Assembly (NCBI GenBank): GCA_029721435.1
Contig: CM056577.1
Location: 112,652,219-112,716,218, forward strand
Reading direction: 5' to 3'
Source of the DNA: Gymnothorax reevesii
Taxonomy: Eukaryota; Chordata; Actinopteri; Anguilliformes; Muraenidae
DNA length: 64,000 nucleotides
In this document: positions 24,301 through 38,700 of the stretch, piece after piece
Layout of the letters: every line of letters starts with the position of its first letter
How positions within the stretch are numbered: position 1 is the first letter of the stretch
The notes under the pieces: generated by a model
Told to the model about the DNA's origin: nothing
Databases searched by the model: none
The model's input: only the letters and a program-made list of their open reading frames with translations
Program-made: the position numbers and the translations under genes

Positions 24301-27300
24301 TGGCACTTAAGCCTTTTGTTTATTCAGAAACGCGAGCGCCTTTCCCCTCTAATTTTGCTCTACTCCACCTTTACCAGCCATTACATTTGCTTCAAAATAA
24401 CTAGATACAACATGATGAGTTTACCCTCTGGGGCCTTGGGACAGACAGAATTTTCTTTTAAAACTGAATTACTGGTCAAAAATATTACAAATAAAGTGAT
24501 TGTCTATGGTTTTGGTCTTACATGCTGAATTCTCCCATTTCAGTATTTATCACAGAAATAAAAAGCGCTGAATAAAAATACTTTAAGCAACTGGACACAA
24601 TATGCAAAGTTAATGTGAAATGACCCATATCTGAGTATGCTGAAAAATTGTTTAAAAAGGCAAATACTGTATTTAAATCATAATAATGTCTTATGATTCC
24701 CAAATGTGTTTGTTATTTTTGTAACATTTTCAGCAATCATAATTATGAAGTCTCAAGCATTCTGGCCAGGTCTCACAGTCTTTTGTAAGACTGTAAATAT
24801 ACTCAGCGCCATTAAAAACACAACGGTGAAGTATGTACTGAATTTGAGGCACAAGTGGAAATAAAGAAACGCAAGTGGTATTCCTGACGCACACCTTTTT
24901 CTATGGAAGCAAATCCATGAAATGAATTGAAAAAGCCTTTCTGCTAATGCATTTTAATTTTCAAATTTTACATTTCAAACTGAATTTTGATAACTATTTG
25001 CTGGGGCATCTTTTGAAAATTAAATCTAAAAGTTCTTTTCTTTTTCATTTAAATTAAGTCACAGAATGAGCAGCCTTGAAGAAGAAAATGAAAATGCAGT
25101 TTGGATTATATATTCTTCATTTTATTTATGAGTCAAAAATGTAGCTACATCCTGAAAATGAAAAGGCATTTCTGTTAATAAATTTTAATTTGAATTACGA
25201 GACAGATTTGCTTCCATATTTCTCTCTCCTGTGCCACAAGCCGTTCCAATTTCTTGATGCAGTGGCATTTTTCTTTTTTTTTTTGGCTTTATGTAGGCTA
25301 TTGACCGCACCCAAAAGAACAAGTCAAGTGTCACTGTACACATCACGACCAGCTCAATGTTTGTTATTACTGAAGTGCTTGGCACTTGGCGAACGTGAAG
25401 CGCTTCAGGATTACAATACCACGCGCTTGTCTTTGTTTCCACTCGCGCCTCACTGGAAAAGCAATTTCAAAAAATTGATTCTTCAATTTTCCGCAAATAC
25501 AGTACATACCTCACCGTTGCCTTTTTAATGGCGCTAAGCATATGTTTATTCTCAAATATACTTTTTTTAGCAGGCAGTTTGCAAGTGCATATTTTGTTGG
25601 GCAAAATCACCCACAACATATCACTCGTGATTTCTGTCAGAGAGGAATTCAACATTTAAGTTCTCTGCACTGCAGTAGAATGAGTGCTAAACTTGCCGCA
25701 AGGATGAGTCTTTCTTACCAGTGATATCTGCCTGTATATGCGAGCTGGTCACCGATTCCACACCTCGATCTATTCACATATTAAAACAAATATTTCATAC
25801 ACCTACCATGCCATGAAAGTCAATAGTAGTATGTCTGCTGAAATAATAGAGATAAAATAGCTCAAAATTGAAGAGAATTGAAATGACCGCCACCAGTCAC
25901 TAACACTCCTCCTCAATTGTTCGTTATGCTACAGGGCAATCCACCGGTATTTAGACAGTCACACAGTGCAAACAGGGCCTCCATTCCAATACGCTTTTCC
26001 AATTTGCCTCTTCTCCCACCACTGCCTACAGCCATGCTTTCAGATAGTGAGGTCAGAGAAAGACCTTTCACATGCAAGCAATACACAACAACATGACAGT
26101 CGTTATATAAAAATAACTGCATGCTTCAGTGATGCAAAACCACTGAGGTATGCAATTATTTCTGTGTAATGACCAGCATGGAGTTGCAAATTGCTCTTAT
26201 ACCATGGTTATCATGCACATACTGTATGTTTTGCTAGGGGCATAGTTTTTGTGTTTTAGCCCCACTTCGGTCATTGCTATACTACAGCTGTGTTGAAAAA
26301 TTCCACAGCATCATAGTAACAATCGAACAGTTGTTGTCGCATTGTGCCTTCTCCAATTAGTCAAAATCTCCAAATTAGCCAAAAATATGAATCGTTATTT
26401 CAGAAGCTCAAACATGTTTTCTGTGTCTATTCTAACTTTCACTTCCAATGTCTGCACCACTATAGGACAAAGTGTCAATTAAATATAGTAGCTTGGAATT
26501 CAAGTCTGGCAAATTGACACAAAGCATCAAAAGGCTAACGTGTTTTGGAGAAAATCCATCCCGAGTCACGGCTCATCAGGCCAGTGCTTAACCTCAGGTT
26601 TCTAACATGTTTGAAAACTACTTCATATTTGTGCAGTCAGAGGAAATTAATGCACACCGCAAGAATGACTTTCTACCAATTACAATTAGGTATTCAACAA
26701 AATACTCAGTAGGTTGTACAGAGGCATAAACATGCAGTTTACGGGCACCTGATTGACCACTGGTAATCATGAGGGAGCGAATAAACCCACAGCTCTGATC
26801 CTCTGAGCCCTTGTGTGTCCCCCTACAGAGCTTGCAAATGACACATGACACAGCATCTTTCACGACAAAAAGAAGAGGCCTTACCCAGTACATCTGTCTG
26901 AGGGATGATGGAGTGAGCCTCTACTGCTCCTGTTAAAACTGACAAATCTCCCTCAAACAAAAACATCTCACCAGGAAGACACGCCATTCTAGAATTCCTA
27001 TACTCTGCATTGCACTTCACAACAAATAGTTAAGGCAAATAACAATATGTCCTTAATTTCATTTAAAACCTCTGTGCATTCACTTGACATGCCTTTCTTT
27101 TTTTTTTGCTGTTACCTCAGATATACTTGAAATGTTAACACAGCAAGACAGGACTGTTTTGTTTAAGTATTTAGGCATGTAACAAATTAGCTTTATACTG
27201 CATAAAGATACCTTTATCTTGAAATATTTTTTGAACTATTGAAATTTACAGTGGCCGACAGGGGCAAATGCGCTGCAACGGCCCAAAACATCTCCAATTG

Positions 27301-30300
27301 GGGAAACGCACTGCAAAAACAGCGGCTTGGAGTACTTCCGTTGTGTTAATGTCTAAATGCAGCGTTTTTCTCTTGCATTTACTTTTACAGTTTGCACGTT
27401 TTTTTTGCAGCGCCTTTCTCCAGTTGGAAAAGTTTTGGGCCATTGCAGCGCGTTTGCCCCAGTTGGCCACCGTAGAAATGAGTACAATTATTTCACCTCA
27501 TATTTTTGTCTTGTTTTCCAAAAAAAAGAGAAGATTTTTCATCACGATAGAACAATAAAATACAAACCTGTTGAATGGAGCAGTGAATCAATGCCATGAG
27601 GGTCAACTAAAGAGGATGAAAGTGGGTTTACAGTGGGAGTGTGACACACATGGAATTACGGAAATGTATTATATTATTTTCTTGTTGGATAGAGTTTATC
27701 CCAATCCTCATTTTAATGGAATATATTAAACTTTGCTTTCGTGCTTATATTGCAAACAAAACAAGGCAATTTGGCATAATTGAACCTCACCCACAGTTTG
27801 AAACTATAGAACTATCATGGGCTTGTGTTTCTTTTCAAGAAAACTTGTAGATCTAATGTAGAGTCAGTGTTGATTACCCTGAAGTGCAGTCATTCAGACT
27901 GTTTCACAGCTGGATCACCAGCTGATGGCTACATTCCAGTGCTCTACAGGGGCATCCAAGTCTTAGTTGTGCGGCACAGGGTGCAGACGCAAAGGTGCAG
28001 CTTTGGTGTGGCACTGCATCACAGCAGCATGGTGGTAGATAGCGTGAAACCACTGTGACTGTTGACCTTTCTCGAAACAGGCATCAGAGTGTCCCCAAGT
28101 GTCCCCGCCGGTTTTTTCATATAAAGGAACTAGACTTCATGGGACTGGATGCACTGGCCCACAACTGAGCCAACATGCTTTTATACTTCTTTGCCGCATT
28201 TTTCACTGCTTGGTGAATGTTACATCTATTTCCCAGACATAAACTTTGCCGACTGTTGATTGTTGGTCATTAGCCTGTGAGGCCTTGATGCTACCTTGTC
28301 CCCAGCACAGCAGACCATCTGACGCAGGCAGAAAACGGGGAAGGAAACCCTCACCCAGATTGCTCTGGCCCCTGGACCTACTGGACCTTTACTTGAGTGC
28401 ATACGCAGGGCCAGGGACACTATGAATGCCCATTCACTACGTGAACATAGTATGCAAACAAGCAGGTAAGGTAAACTCGCTTTCAATGCATTCAAATGCC
28501 TTCTATGGAAAGTTTTACAAGTTCTGAAATATATGTTTGTGCTTGGATGGCCTGTGTCTACACTGAAAGTGTATGTCACAGCCTTATCAGCCAACTGCAC
28601 AAAAACAGGCAGGGGGAATTCGGACAGCATGGGAAATGAGCAGAAAACCTGTATTGAGTCATGACACCCTGTAGGCGTGGTAGCTCTCATAAAATTCAGC
28701 TCATTACTGTCCCAGGGACCTCAAAAACCAGTCATAACATTAAGTAATCTTGGGGCTGTAGATCCAAAGATACTGTCATGTTAACAAGTTAAAACTAATA
28801 TATTTTTAAACTAATAGATTTTTTCTACTGGTTTCATTGGGAATGGTGTTACTTTCTAATTTAAGTTTACACTACATAAAGCTCTTGCTAAAAGCACTAC
28901 AGTTTTTGAGCCTTCTGTTTTTCTCTGCTCAATCACAAATAGACATTTCTTCATTATCATTTAAAATTAACATCTGAAAATAATAATGATAAATAAATAA
29001 ATAAATTTGTATAATCTTACCTGTCATATCATGATGGATGTCAGTGACTAGTTGGTCGCCTGTTGGCAAACCAATATAATTAATGCACATTACCATCTGC
29101 ACAAATTATTTATTTGAGTAAAATGGCAAAATACTTAAAATAAAATAATAATAGCTGAAATACCTGTCTGATGAATCATTGTCACTGGCCGTTGACGGCC
29201 ATTTCCATTTCCTGAAACACAGGACATCTCTAGTATGAAAAATGTCACTTTCCTCCTTCTGATGGTAATCCATTATCCTTTGCATTATATATCAATGGAT
29301 TGTATTGTTGTGACATCATCAGCTAAGCCAGAGAATGTATTTTACAATCGGGGGCTTTTTTACTTCCCTAACATGTGTGTCTATCATGGTGAAAATATTT
29401 TGTTTTTGCTGCGCCAATATGTCTTGTTCCTGCGGCACCATTTGACCAAGGGTCAATAGAGGCCATAGCTATTGTAAAACCCCATAGATCATTTGCAACC
29501 AGCATGCCGAAGCCTACCTGGCAATGGCAGTTGGGGAAACATGCTATTATGGGAGATATATTGTCATTGAAGAAGAATGGCACTATCATGTGTTCAAACT
29601 ATTTTGTCAGTGGTAAGATAATTATTTTTCCCCTACAAAAATGTAACATGCCATAGTTTACAAACTTAAATATCTGGATTATTTACTTTAGTGGCCTGAT
29701 TATCTATCTAAGTGCTACGTTGAGTCATTTTTGGCCTGATGTGGTGGTATTGGCGCATTGCCACTGGTATACTCCAGATTCAATTCCATTGTCTTTAATT
29801 GGATTAACCCATGGACAATCCTAGACAACTCCAGACAATCATTAGTGGCACACTTATTACCCAATTTTTTTCTCTTTTTTTTTTTGTGGAAATATGAGCA
29901 CCAGATTTTATGATTCATCTTTATTTATTTATTAATGAATCTATATATGAATGAGTTGTAAGAGGAAATGGAAGCTCCTCTGAATCACAAAAATAATAAA
30001 ATTAGATATTTTTCAAAAATGGTATGCATGTCCTGAATTTGCTGAAACATGTCCTGAATCTGCTGAAACAGTGAAAGAGTAAGATAAAACCCTTGCTTAC
30101 CATTAGCAGAGGCAGAATCAGTACTGGGAACATCAACAGAACCCCCCGAAATAGTACATGCGCATTGATGTTATATATTGATGTTAAATAGTACATTTGC
30201 ATTCACTGCAAATTCTTCTCGCATTTTGTACTTGATACTGCACTGAGTAAGATGTGACTTTTTCTATCACATCACATGGTTTGCAAGATATCGCTTTGAT

Positions 30301-33300
30301 CCAGTATTTCCCCCTCTCCATTGGTAATATGTGTGTCATATTTAGATTCAATAAGATGTTTCACATTGACTTGCACTTACCCGGATAATCAACAAAGGAA
30401 TTGTCTGTATGTGACATCGTAGATACTACTGCCTCATCTGGGGGGAAATAAAAAACATTTTAAAAGTGCCTTTCTATTACTTTGCATGAACTATTACTGG
30501 ATAAAATAAAATGAACGACAACGGTAAATAATCAAAACCCAATCAGTTGTTTGAATCCTTGGACGCATTGTGTGCTTAATGAACAGATAATTTTTAAAAA
30601 TTATGTGAAAAACAAAAAACGTTACGTTTTCAAACGAACCATTATACACACACTCAGATTTTATTGAAAAATGAAGTCAGCGAGTCACCTCTTTCAGGTG
30701 CATAAAAATTCTATTGTCTAAGTTCAAATAAACTATCAAAATTGATCAGACCCTCTTCCAAACTACAACCCCAATTCTGAAATAGTTGGGATGAAGTGTA
30801 AATTGTGAATAAAATCAAAATGCAATGAGTTTGAGATCATATGAGCCAATATGTTGTTAACAATAGAACATAGATAGCATTTCAAATGTTGAAACTGAGA
30901 CATTTTGCATTTTTATCCACAAAATGTGCTAATTTAAAATTTTCTGGCCGCAACAGGTCTCAAAAAAGTTGGGACACTGGGGAATAAAGGGCTGAAAAAG
31001 CAATTAATAGATAAGAGAATCAGCTGAAAGAACATTTAGCAAGTAATTAAGTTAACTGGCATCAGGTGTGTAACATGATTGGCTTTAAAAGGGATGTCTT
31101 AGAGAGGCTGAGTCTCTCAGAAGTAAATATGGCCAGAGACTCTCCAACCTGAGAAGACTTGCTTAAAAAAATTGTGGAATACTATAAAAACAATGCATCT
31201 CAACGTCAAATTGCAAAGGCTTTGAAGGTCTCATCATAGACAGTGCATAACATCATTAAAAGATTCAGAGAAACTAGAAAAATCTCTGTGCGTAAGGGAC
31301 AAGGCTGAAGACCTTTACTGGATGCCCATGATCTTCAGGCCCTCAGACGCCACTGCATCACTCACCGGCATGACTCTATCATTGATATTACTAAATGGGC
31401 CCAGGAATACTACAAGAAATCACTGTCTGTTAACACAGTCTGCCATGCCATCCACAGATGCCACCTAAAACTTAATCATGCAAAAAGGAAGCCATTGTTG
31501 AGAAGCGCCGTGTTCTGTGGGCCAGTCCATTTAAAATGGACTGTAGCAAAGTGGCAAAGTGTCCTGTGGTCAGACAAGTCCAAATTTGACATTCTCAATC
31601 ATGGGCGTTGTGTCCTTCGGGCTATAGAGGAGAAAGACCATCCCTCCTGTTATCAGCGTTCAGTTCAAAAGCCAGCATCTTTGATGGTATGGGTATGCTT
31701 CAGTGCATATGGTGTGGGATACTTGCATGTTTTAAAAAGCACCATGAATGCTGAAAGGTATGTAAAGGTTTTAGAGCAGAGGTGGGCAGCGAGGGCCATA
31801 TCTGTCCCTGGTTTTCACACCAACGTCTGGTCTTTAATTAGTTGATTGTCTCAATTAGCCAAACCATTTATGAAATCTGACGTTTCCCGCGCATTTCTTT
31901 AAATTATCATGAAACTACAAAGACTAGTCTTGTCTCCCTTCATAAAACATTTTCCTTTGATCGAATCATTGCCAAAATGTATAATTGTGCATGCAATCAA
32001 TTAACTAAATTAGTCAGGGTAATTGATAGGAATAAAAACCTACATACACACCGGCCCTCCAGGACCGTGATTGCCCACCCCTGTTTTAGAGCAACATATG
32101 CTCCCCTCCAGACGACATCTATTCCAAGGAAGGCTTTGTATATTTCAGCAGGACAATGCAAAACCACATACTGCAACTATTACAAAAGCATGGCTTCGTA
32201 GTAGAAGAGTCCGTGTGCTGAACTGGCCTGCCTGCAGTCCTGACCTTTCACCGATTGAGAACATTTGTTGCAAAATTAAACGAAAAGTCTGTAAAAGGAG
32301 ACCCAAAACTCTCCAGCAGCTGGAAGCCTGTATTAAACAAGAGGGTGATCAAATTCCAATTGCTAAACTTAAGAAACTTGCCTCCTCAATGCCCAGACAC
32401 CTCCACTCTGTGTTAAAAAGAAGAGGGGATGCCACACCATAGGAAACAGGCCCTTGTCCCAACTTTTTAGAGACCTATAACAGCCATCAAATTTGAAATG
32501 AGCTCATTTTGTGGATAGAATTGTAAGATTTCTCAGTTTCAACATTTGCTATGTTATCCCAGTTCTCTTATGAATAAGAAAGTCATTGCATTTTGATTTT
32601 ATACACAATTTACTATTTCACTATTTCTGAACTGGGGTTGTACAATCCCATGTAATCCTACGCATATCACAGGACAGCCTAAACAAATTAATTTAAAATT
32701 GTGTTCACTCACGTGTTGCTGATGAAAAGCTGCTGTGAATATCTGGAGTTCCAGCACCTAATGTAGACATAAAAAAATAAATGTAACATACTGTATTTGT
32801 CATAATGTATTGCACATCTGCTCAAACACAGTGCCGTTTGTTTTTGTTTTTTTTTTTGTTCTTTTTCTTTGTATAAATGTATGCATGAAGTGCAAGAGCA
32901 AAATTCATCAGTGGTTTGCACTTGAGGGCCTTATCTCACAGAATCCTCACCTGGGTCACCTGGGGCGAGTGACTGATCACCAAAGAAGCTGATGTCACCA
33001 CCACCTGCCAGCACAGAGACAAGAAAGCAGAGTGTCTGGTCAAGCAAGCTTGTGACTCGCAGCAGATAATTCCGGTAATACTGCATAAGGACATTCTTTT
33101 TATTCAAAGCACTCTTACTGCATTACTGGGATGGTACTCTATTAATACAGTGGATACATATAGTCAGCACACCACCATTGAAATTAACTGGTTTTTGAAA
33201 TGTAAAACCAGAAAAAACGACTCAACCGCCTTCTCTATATTTAATGTTACCTATCAACAAACGAAATCAAGGAAAATGTAGTTAATTATGAAGGAAAATC

Positions 33301-35722
33301 TAAATAATCTGCAACAATCTGATTGCAGACTTTGTAATTAAGGCCCCATTAACTTTTCTCATCATCCATCCATTATCTGAGTCTCTTCCTCATCAGGAAG
33401 AGATCAGCCTCATCAGGCTCTCCCGCGGGAGAGAGCTGGAGCCAACACGAGCCGACTACGCACAAAAGGCACAAACATATCTTTGACAGCTTGCTGATAC
33501 ATTGCAGAGCTCACACATCTTTCACTCACAGACTCTAACCTATGAGCAATTCAGTGTCTCTAATCAAACTAGCATGCATGTTTTAGGGTTCTTGGAGGAA
33601 AGCGGAGTACCCAAAGGAAACCAATGTGAACGATGCAAACCCGCAACCTTCTTGCTGTAAGGCAACACTGCTACTCCCCATATCACTGTCCCACCCCATC
33701 ACAGCCCTCTGTGAATCTCTTTTGTGTTCCGTCCAGCAGCTTGCGAGTCTTTTAGGTACATGTATTGTCTCTTTTGACTGGTCTACATCCCGTGTGCTCT
33801 CCTCACGAGCTGTGTTGCAGTCACGTTCCTCTTCCCTTTTCTTTAACTGTGCAAGTTGCTGAATTGTCTCTTCCTATATTTTCTTTAGCTACATGGCAGT
33901 ATTTCCTAGTATAAGCCTATCATCCTTTAAAATTATTTGTGATCTTAAACCCGACCGCCCCCGGTACCGAGAGCGATCATTATGCATCATAAATACAGCA
34001 TGTTTTCTAATTATTGGCATGTGGTATATCCAGTTTATGGGAAGAAACTAGGCAAAAAGCCTATGATTAACATTTATACATCAACCAAACACAATTCAAG
34101 CACCAAGCAAGTAAATAAGCATGTAGCAAAACACAGGATAAAATAATATCAGCCCTCAATCACAAGCGTTTTTACTGAATTTATGCTAGGCATACAAACA
34201 ATATATCAAATGAAAGAGGAAAATCCACAGAATCCAAGAATATAAAGCCATGTCATTTTAAATCGACACCACACTCAAATAACAGCAGGCAGACTTTACA
34301 TTCTGTGGATATGTGCAAAACTTTTTTTCGTACCTCTGATATTTTGCAATAAAATACTGTGTTCAAGGGTAAATTTGCACTTGCTGTTGTTAGCCCAACA
34401 TGTCAGTGTAATATCAAAACTAAATCTCCATGCATGTTTTTTTTCTGGGGCACTGCTTTAAAGGATGTCAGCTCCTGAGCATTCCGCTCACTTGCAATTT
34501 AGTTTCCTCTCTGTGATCGGCTTGTGATGCGGTCATTAAGACTTTGTGGGTGGCCATTTGATTCTATTGGCTCTGATGTTTCCAACGAGCCTTAAACCAC
34601 CTTAATCGCCTGAACCAAGCCTGAGATAGAGACTTGTGTTCCCGGTGTGTCAAACTGAGTCCTTGGGCTATTCACACATACTTAAATAGTGCAACATTAT
34701 AAACGCTTAACTGTTTTGTTTTTAGTCTTTTGGTATAATTCTCCGCTAAAGATTCAACAGTCATTTTCAAAGTCGTATCTGAGTGGGAATCCTTGTGCCA
34801 TTCTGCATAAATACTGAGAGTGCAACAATCAGTTGAAATCAGTCAGCTGATATAGCCTGGTAGTTAGGGCAGTGGTTCTCAAATTCGGTCCTGGCGCCCC
34901 CCTGTGTATGCTGGTTTTTGTTCCAGCCGCAACTGCAATTCTAGGATTTTAACAAGCTGTTGATTTGTTTTAATTAGGTGCATTTATGCAAATATCCACA
35001 GGTTCCTCATTGGTGAAACTCTTAACTCATGGAGTAAAAACCCGACAATTTACTTGGCAAACAATGGAGTCACACCTGTTGTGTTTTCTGTTGATTTTAT
35101 TTGGTTCAGGCAGGTTATTTGGGAAAAACTCAAAACACCTGCATTCAGAAACCTAATTTGGAGCTTATTGATTTTCTCAGTCTAATTTGATCTGTTTAAA
35201 AAAGTTTTCACCTGAAAATCCCAGCAATATTGAAAATTAAGCACCAGATGTTCAAGGGTTTTTATTCTCCATAGCAGAATGGATGTGTCCATCCAAATGT
35301 GACTTAAGATGGTAAATAACTACTCTAAACATGGAATGCTGCAAATTAAGACAAAGTAACAGCTTATTAAGATCTTAGAATTGCAGTTGTGGCTGGAACA
35401 AAAACCAGCATACACAGGGGGGCGCCAGGACCGAATTTGAGAACCACTGAGTTAGGGTGATGCGCTTCACCTTAAACAACCATGGTTCAATTCCTGGATC
35501 GGCATTCATTTATTTAGGCAGTAATATCATTTTTCTTGCATAAACAATTGCTGGGGCTTTTGATCTTCTTACTTCCTACAATTTTTTACCTTATCTTTGA
35601 ATTTATCATTTTGTTTATTTGCTTTTTTTTAGAAAAAATAATTAATCTGTTCCATTTGGGTCAAACTTCATTTTCTTTGTATGTATTATCTTTGAATGGG
35701 ATAATGTATACAGGACTGGCAA

Positions 35723-35756
<34 letters not shown>

Positions 35757-38700
35757 AAATTCTAAAAATTAAAAAGTGGTTGTATTTGGATGGAATATAT
35801 GCTTGTCGTGACATAAGTGAAGTTAAAAGAGTTTTACAGTTTAGTAACTGAGAAACTTGAAATGGAACACTGTGTCAGCTTGGAGAGGCCACCGTGACAT
35901 TCCTGAACTAAAATTTATCGGAAACACTTTACAATCAGGGTACAACAATTAACATTAGTTAATGCAGAAATAAGAATTTACTAACAGGTAATTAACATTT
36001 AACTAATGCACCTGGTAATCATTTACAAATGATGTTCACATGAACTAAGGAATTAATTTATAAATTGTTGTTTAATAGTTTGAAGTACTACATAGGGGAT
36101 ACTTAAGGAATGTTTTCAACTTCGACAATAAGGAAAACACAGAAAATTAATAAATGTTCAATTATGGTTATGTAATGCTTAATCATCTGTCTAACATCAG
36201 TTACCTGCTAATTAACTAATAGTAAATGAACTAATGTTAATTAATGTTAATTGTTGTGCCCTTGTTGTAAAGTGTTACCAATTTATCAAATTTTGCTCTG
36301 ATTTACTTTGTTAGAATAAACTTTGGCACAGGTAATGGTGAGATTCTGTGCAGTAATTTTTTAGAGGCTTCAGACTGCAAATAATTTCATAACAGATAAA
36401 GGTAAAACTTTGTTCGGTGCACATGAGATGTTCCATTTATGCTGTGTTCCATCTTCATTTACTCTGACTCAGTGACATATACACTGATCCTTATGACAAA
36501 AATCCCCAAGGTGTTCCCTTTATTATACCAATATTATTCAAATGAACCAAGTAGTCGCAGAGATATACTCATTTCGTCTTGGGCATGTCATTTCCGAACC
36601 AGAGGCTCAGGACTTAATAGTGTAAGTGAAACAACTGGTAAAAAAAAATAAATAAAACAACTGGAGGAGAAAAGAGAAGCTGTAAAAATGGATAGAGGTT
36701 TACAGGAATTGCATGCAATTCAGGAAATCATCATAGAGCTTTTCTTTCAGCTTATAATTACAATGTTTGAAGCTGTCCAGAGATGAAGACGGAGTCGAAA
36801 GCTAATGAACGCAGGGGTAGCAAGCCAGCTATGTCAGTACTTATTTTATTATGTTATTTTATTTGTTAGGCGCAATAAATTTCATGCCTGGGGCAAGCTC
36901 TTAGTGCTTTACAATGCTCAAAATGTTAAGTCTATCTACAGTCATGGAGGAATCTTACTCTCTAATTAAAAGCCAGAAAACATTATATGTTAAATATAAC
37001 TAGGGCATCCTCAGCATAAACACATCAGTCGACTAAAGCCGCTTAAATTGTTTCCATCCCACATTATGCGCATTAACTCCTCAACAAATGAGGCAAAAAT
37101 CACCTCAAGCGAGCGTACAAAGAGTCAATGGGCCACAAGAAATAAATAGATTAATGATATGACTGGCAGGAGGACTTCAGAAAGTCTAGCATTGCCATCA
37201 TTAGAAATAGTGGCTAGAATGGAAAGTATTAGACTGTTGTAATTGCCAAAGTCAGAGGAGAGTTTGAGGAGCAAAGGTGCGCAGAGTTGCCACAATAAGT
37301 CTTCAGCTAGATCAGGGATTTATAGGAAAATGGCTACCTAATGTGGTGAGAGTGACCTTTCAAATTGATTTGATTTTTATTTGCGCAGGCTTTTCGCAGA
37401 GGGCCTATTGCAGAGATGCTTTGGGAGCGAAAAATGTGCAGTACCCCGCCTAACCCCCAGGATTGCTAATAAGGCAAAAAAAAACACTCCAGATGCAGAG
37501 AAAAAACTTAATACGGTGGTGAGAAAAAACTCCTTTGTGGGAAGAAATCTCAGGATGAACCCGGCTATAGTGGGGGAGCCCATCCTCTGCGGGGAAGTTA
37601 ATTGAGTAATTTGTTAATATTAATTTATTTGCATGAATGGGCATGGAGTAGAAAGTAAGGATCTTTCTAAGGATCTTTCCCCAGCATTTGGGGAGTGGAA
37701 TTGTCCTGTTTACAATATTGACTTTATCCAGTTCTCCAGGTGAGAGACGAGCTCTTTCAGTCCCCCAAAAATGTGGTAATACTAGGGTAGAACTCTAGGG
37801 GCAAAATTAACCAGTGTGACGTCTCGGCGGGGCTAAGTAGGATATTTTGGGTCTAACTCGCCCAGTCTGGTGGTGTTGGCCAGCATTATCTTCTTGGGTT
37901 TTGACTAGGCTATAGCGTTATCAAGCTTGTGCAGATCAGAAGGTATGGAAAAAACGGGTTCAAATGAAATGTCTACAAACGCGAATTGGGATGATGGAGA
38001 CTTTACGTTAATAGTATTTACTGTATGCTGGTATCCATCAGATGACATGTTAAGAACTATACATGCATTTGAAGTGCCATCTGGCAGGTTGGCTCTGGCG
38101 AAGAGCGCACTTAATCTGGCATCTGTCGCAGATCACCACTGGCTGGGCGTGGTTACACCTCTTCCTCCCAAGCCTGTACCATCTGAGCTCAACAGGCCTC
38201 TGGCATGGCTATACAGTTCTTTTTTTATTTCATTATTGCAAATACCTGTTTCATCTTCCATAGATACATCAAATGGATTCAGACATTGTTTCGTACCCAT
38301 GATCCGTAAAAAAGGACAGAAACCCATGGATCTATTCTGGAGCGGGATGTGGCCGTAAATTTACAATTTCAAGCCAGAACATACACTTTCTAATTATTTC
38401 TTGAGTAGGTAAAGCCTAAGCAGAATGACGCATGACAGAGACAGAGAAAGCCAATATTACCAGGAGGATCTGGATGTAAACCACTGCTGGAGGACTGTCC
38501 TGGATCCAGCCCAAGGTCTGAAATTACAGTTAGGTACAGAGGATAATATGTGTTGAAAACTATTTCCCCTCAAAGAAATGACTTGAGGGACATTACAAAT
38601 TTTATTTGTCAATATGACTATCTTGTCCTGAAATTTTTAGACAAAAAATTTCCACAAAAGAAATTTTTTTATTTTCACGTATTACTTTACATATAACAAT

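Larger units (their letters stand above)
30766..32640 (+). mobile_element. Tc1-like element, copy 1 (with nested hAT MITE)
   Basis: The ends CAACCCCAATTCTGAAATAG and, reversed, CAACCCCAGTTCAGAAATAG are flanked by TA. It sits in the intron between the exons at 32713 and 30381. Net of the nested 315 bp it is about 1.56 kb, a normal Tc1 length. Confidence 0.88.

Noticed and set aside
28226..28690. 154-codon minus-strand ORF
   Set aside because: No family resemblance, and the frame does not connect to the neighbouring exons in phase 1.
37927..38358. 143-codon plus-strand ORF
   Set aside because: No recognisable domain, and it adjoins repeat sequence; likely chance.
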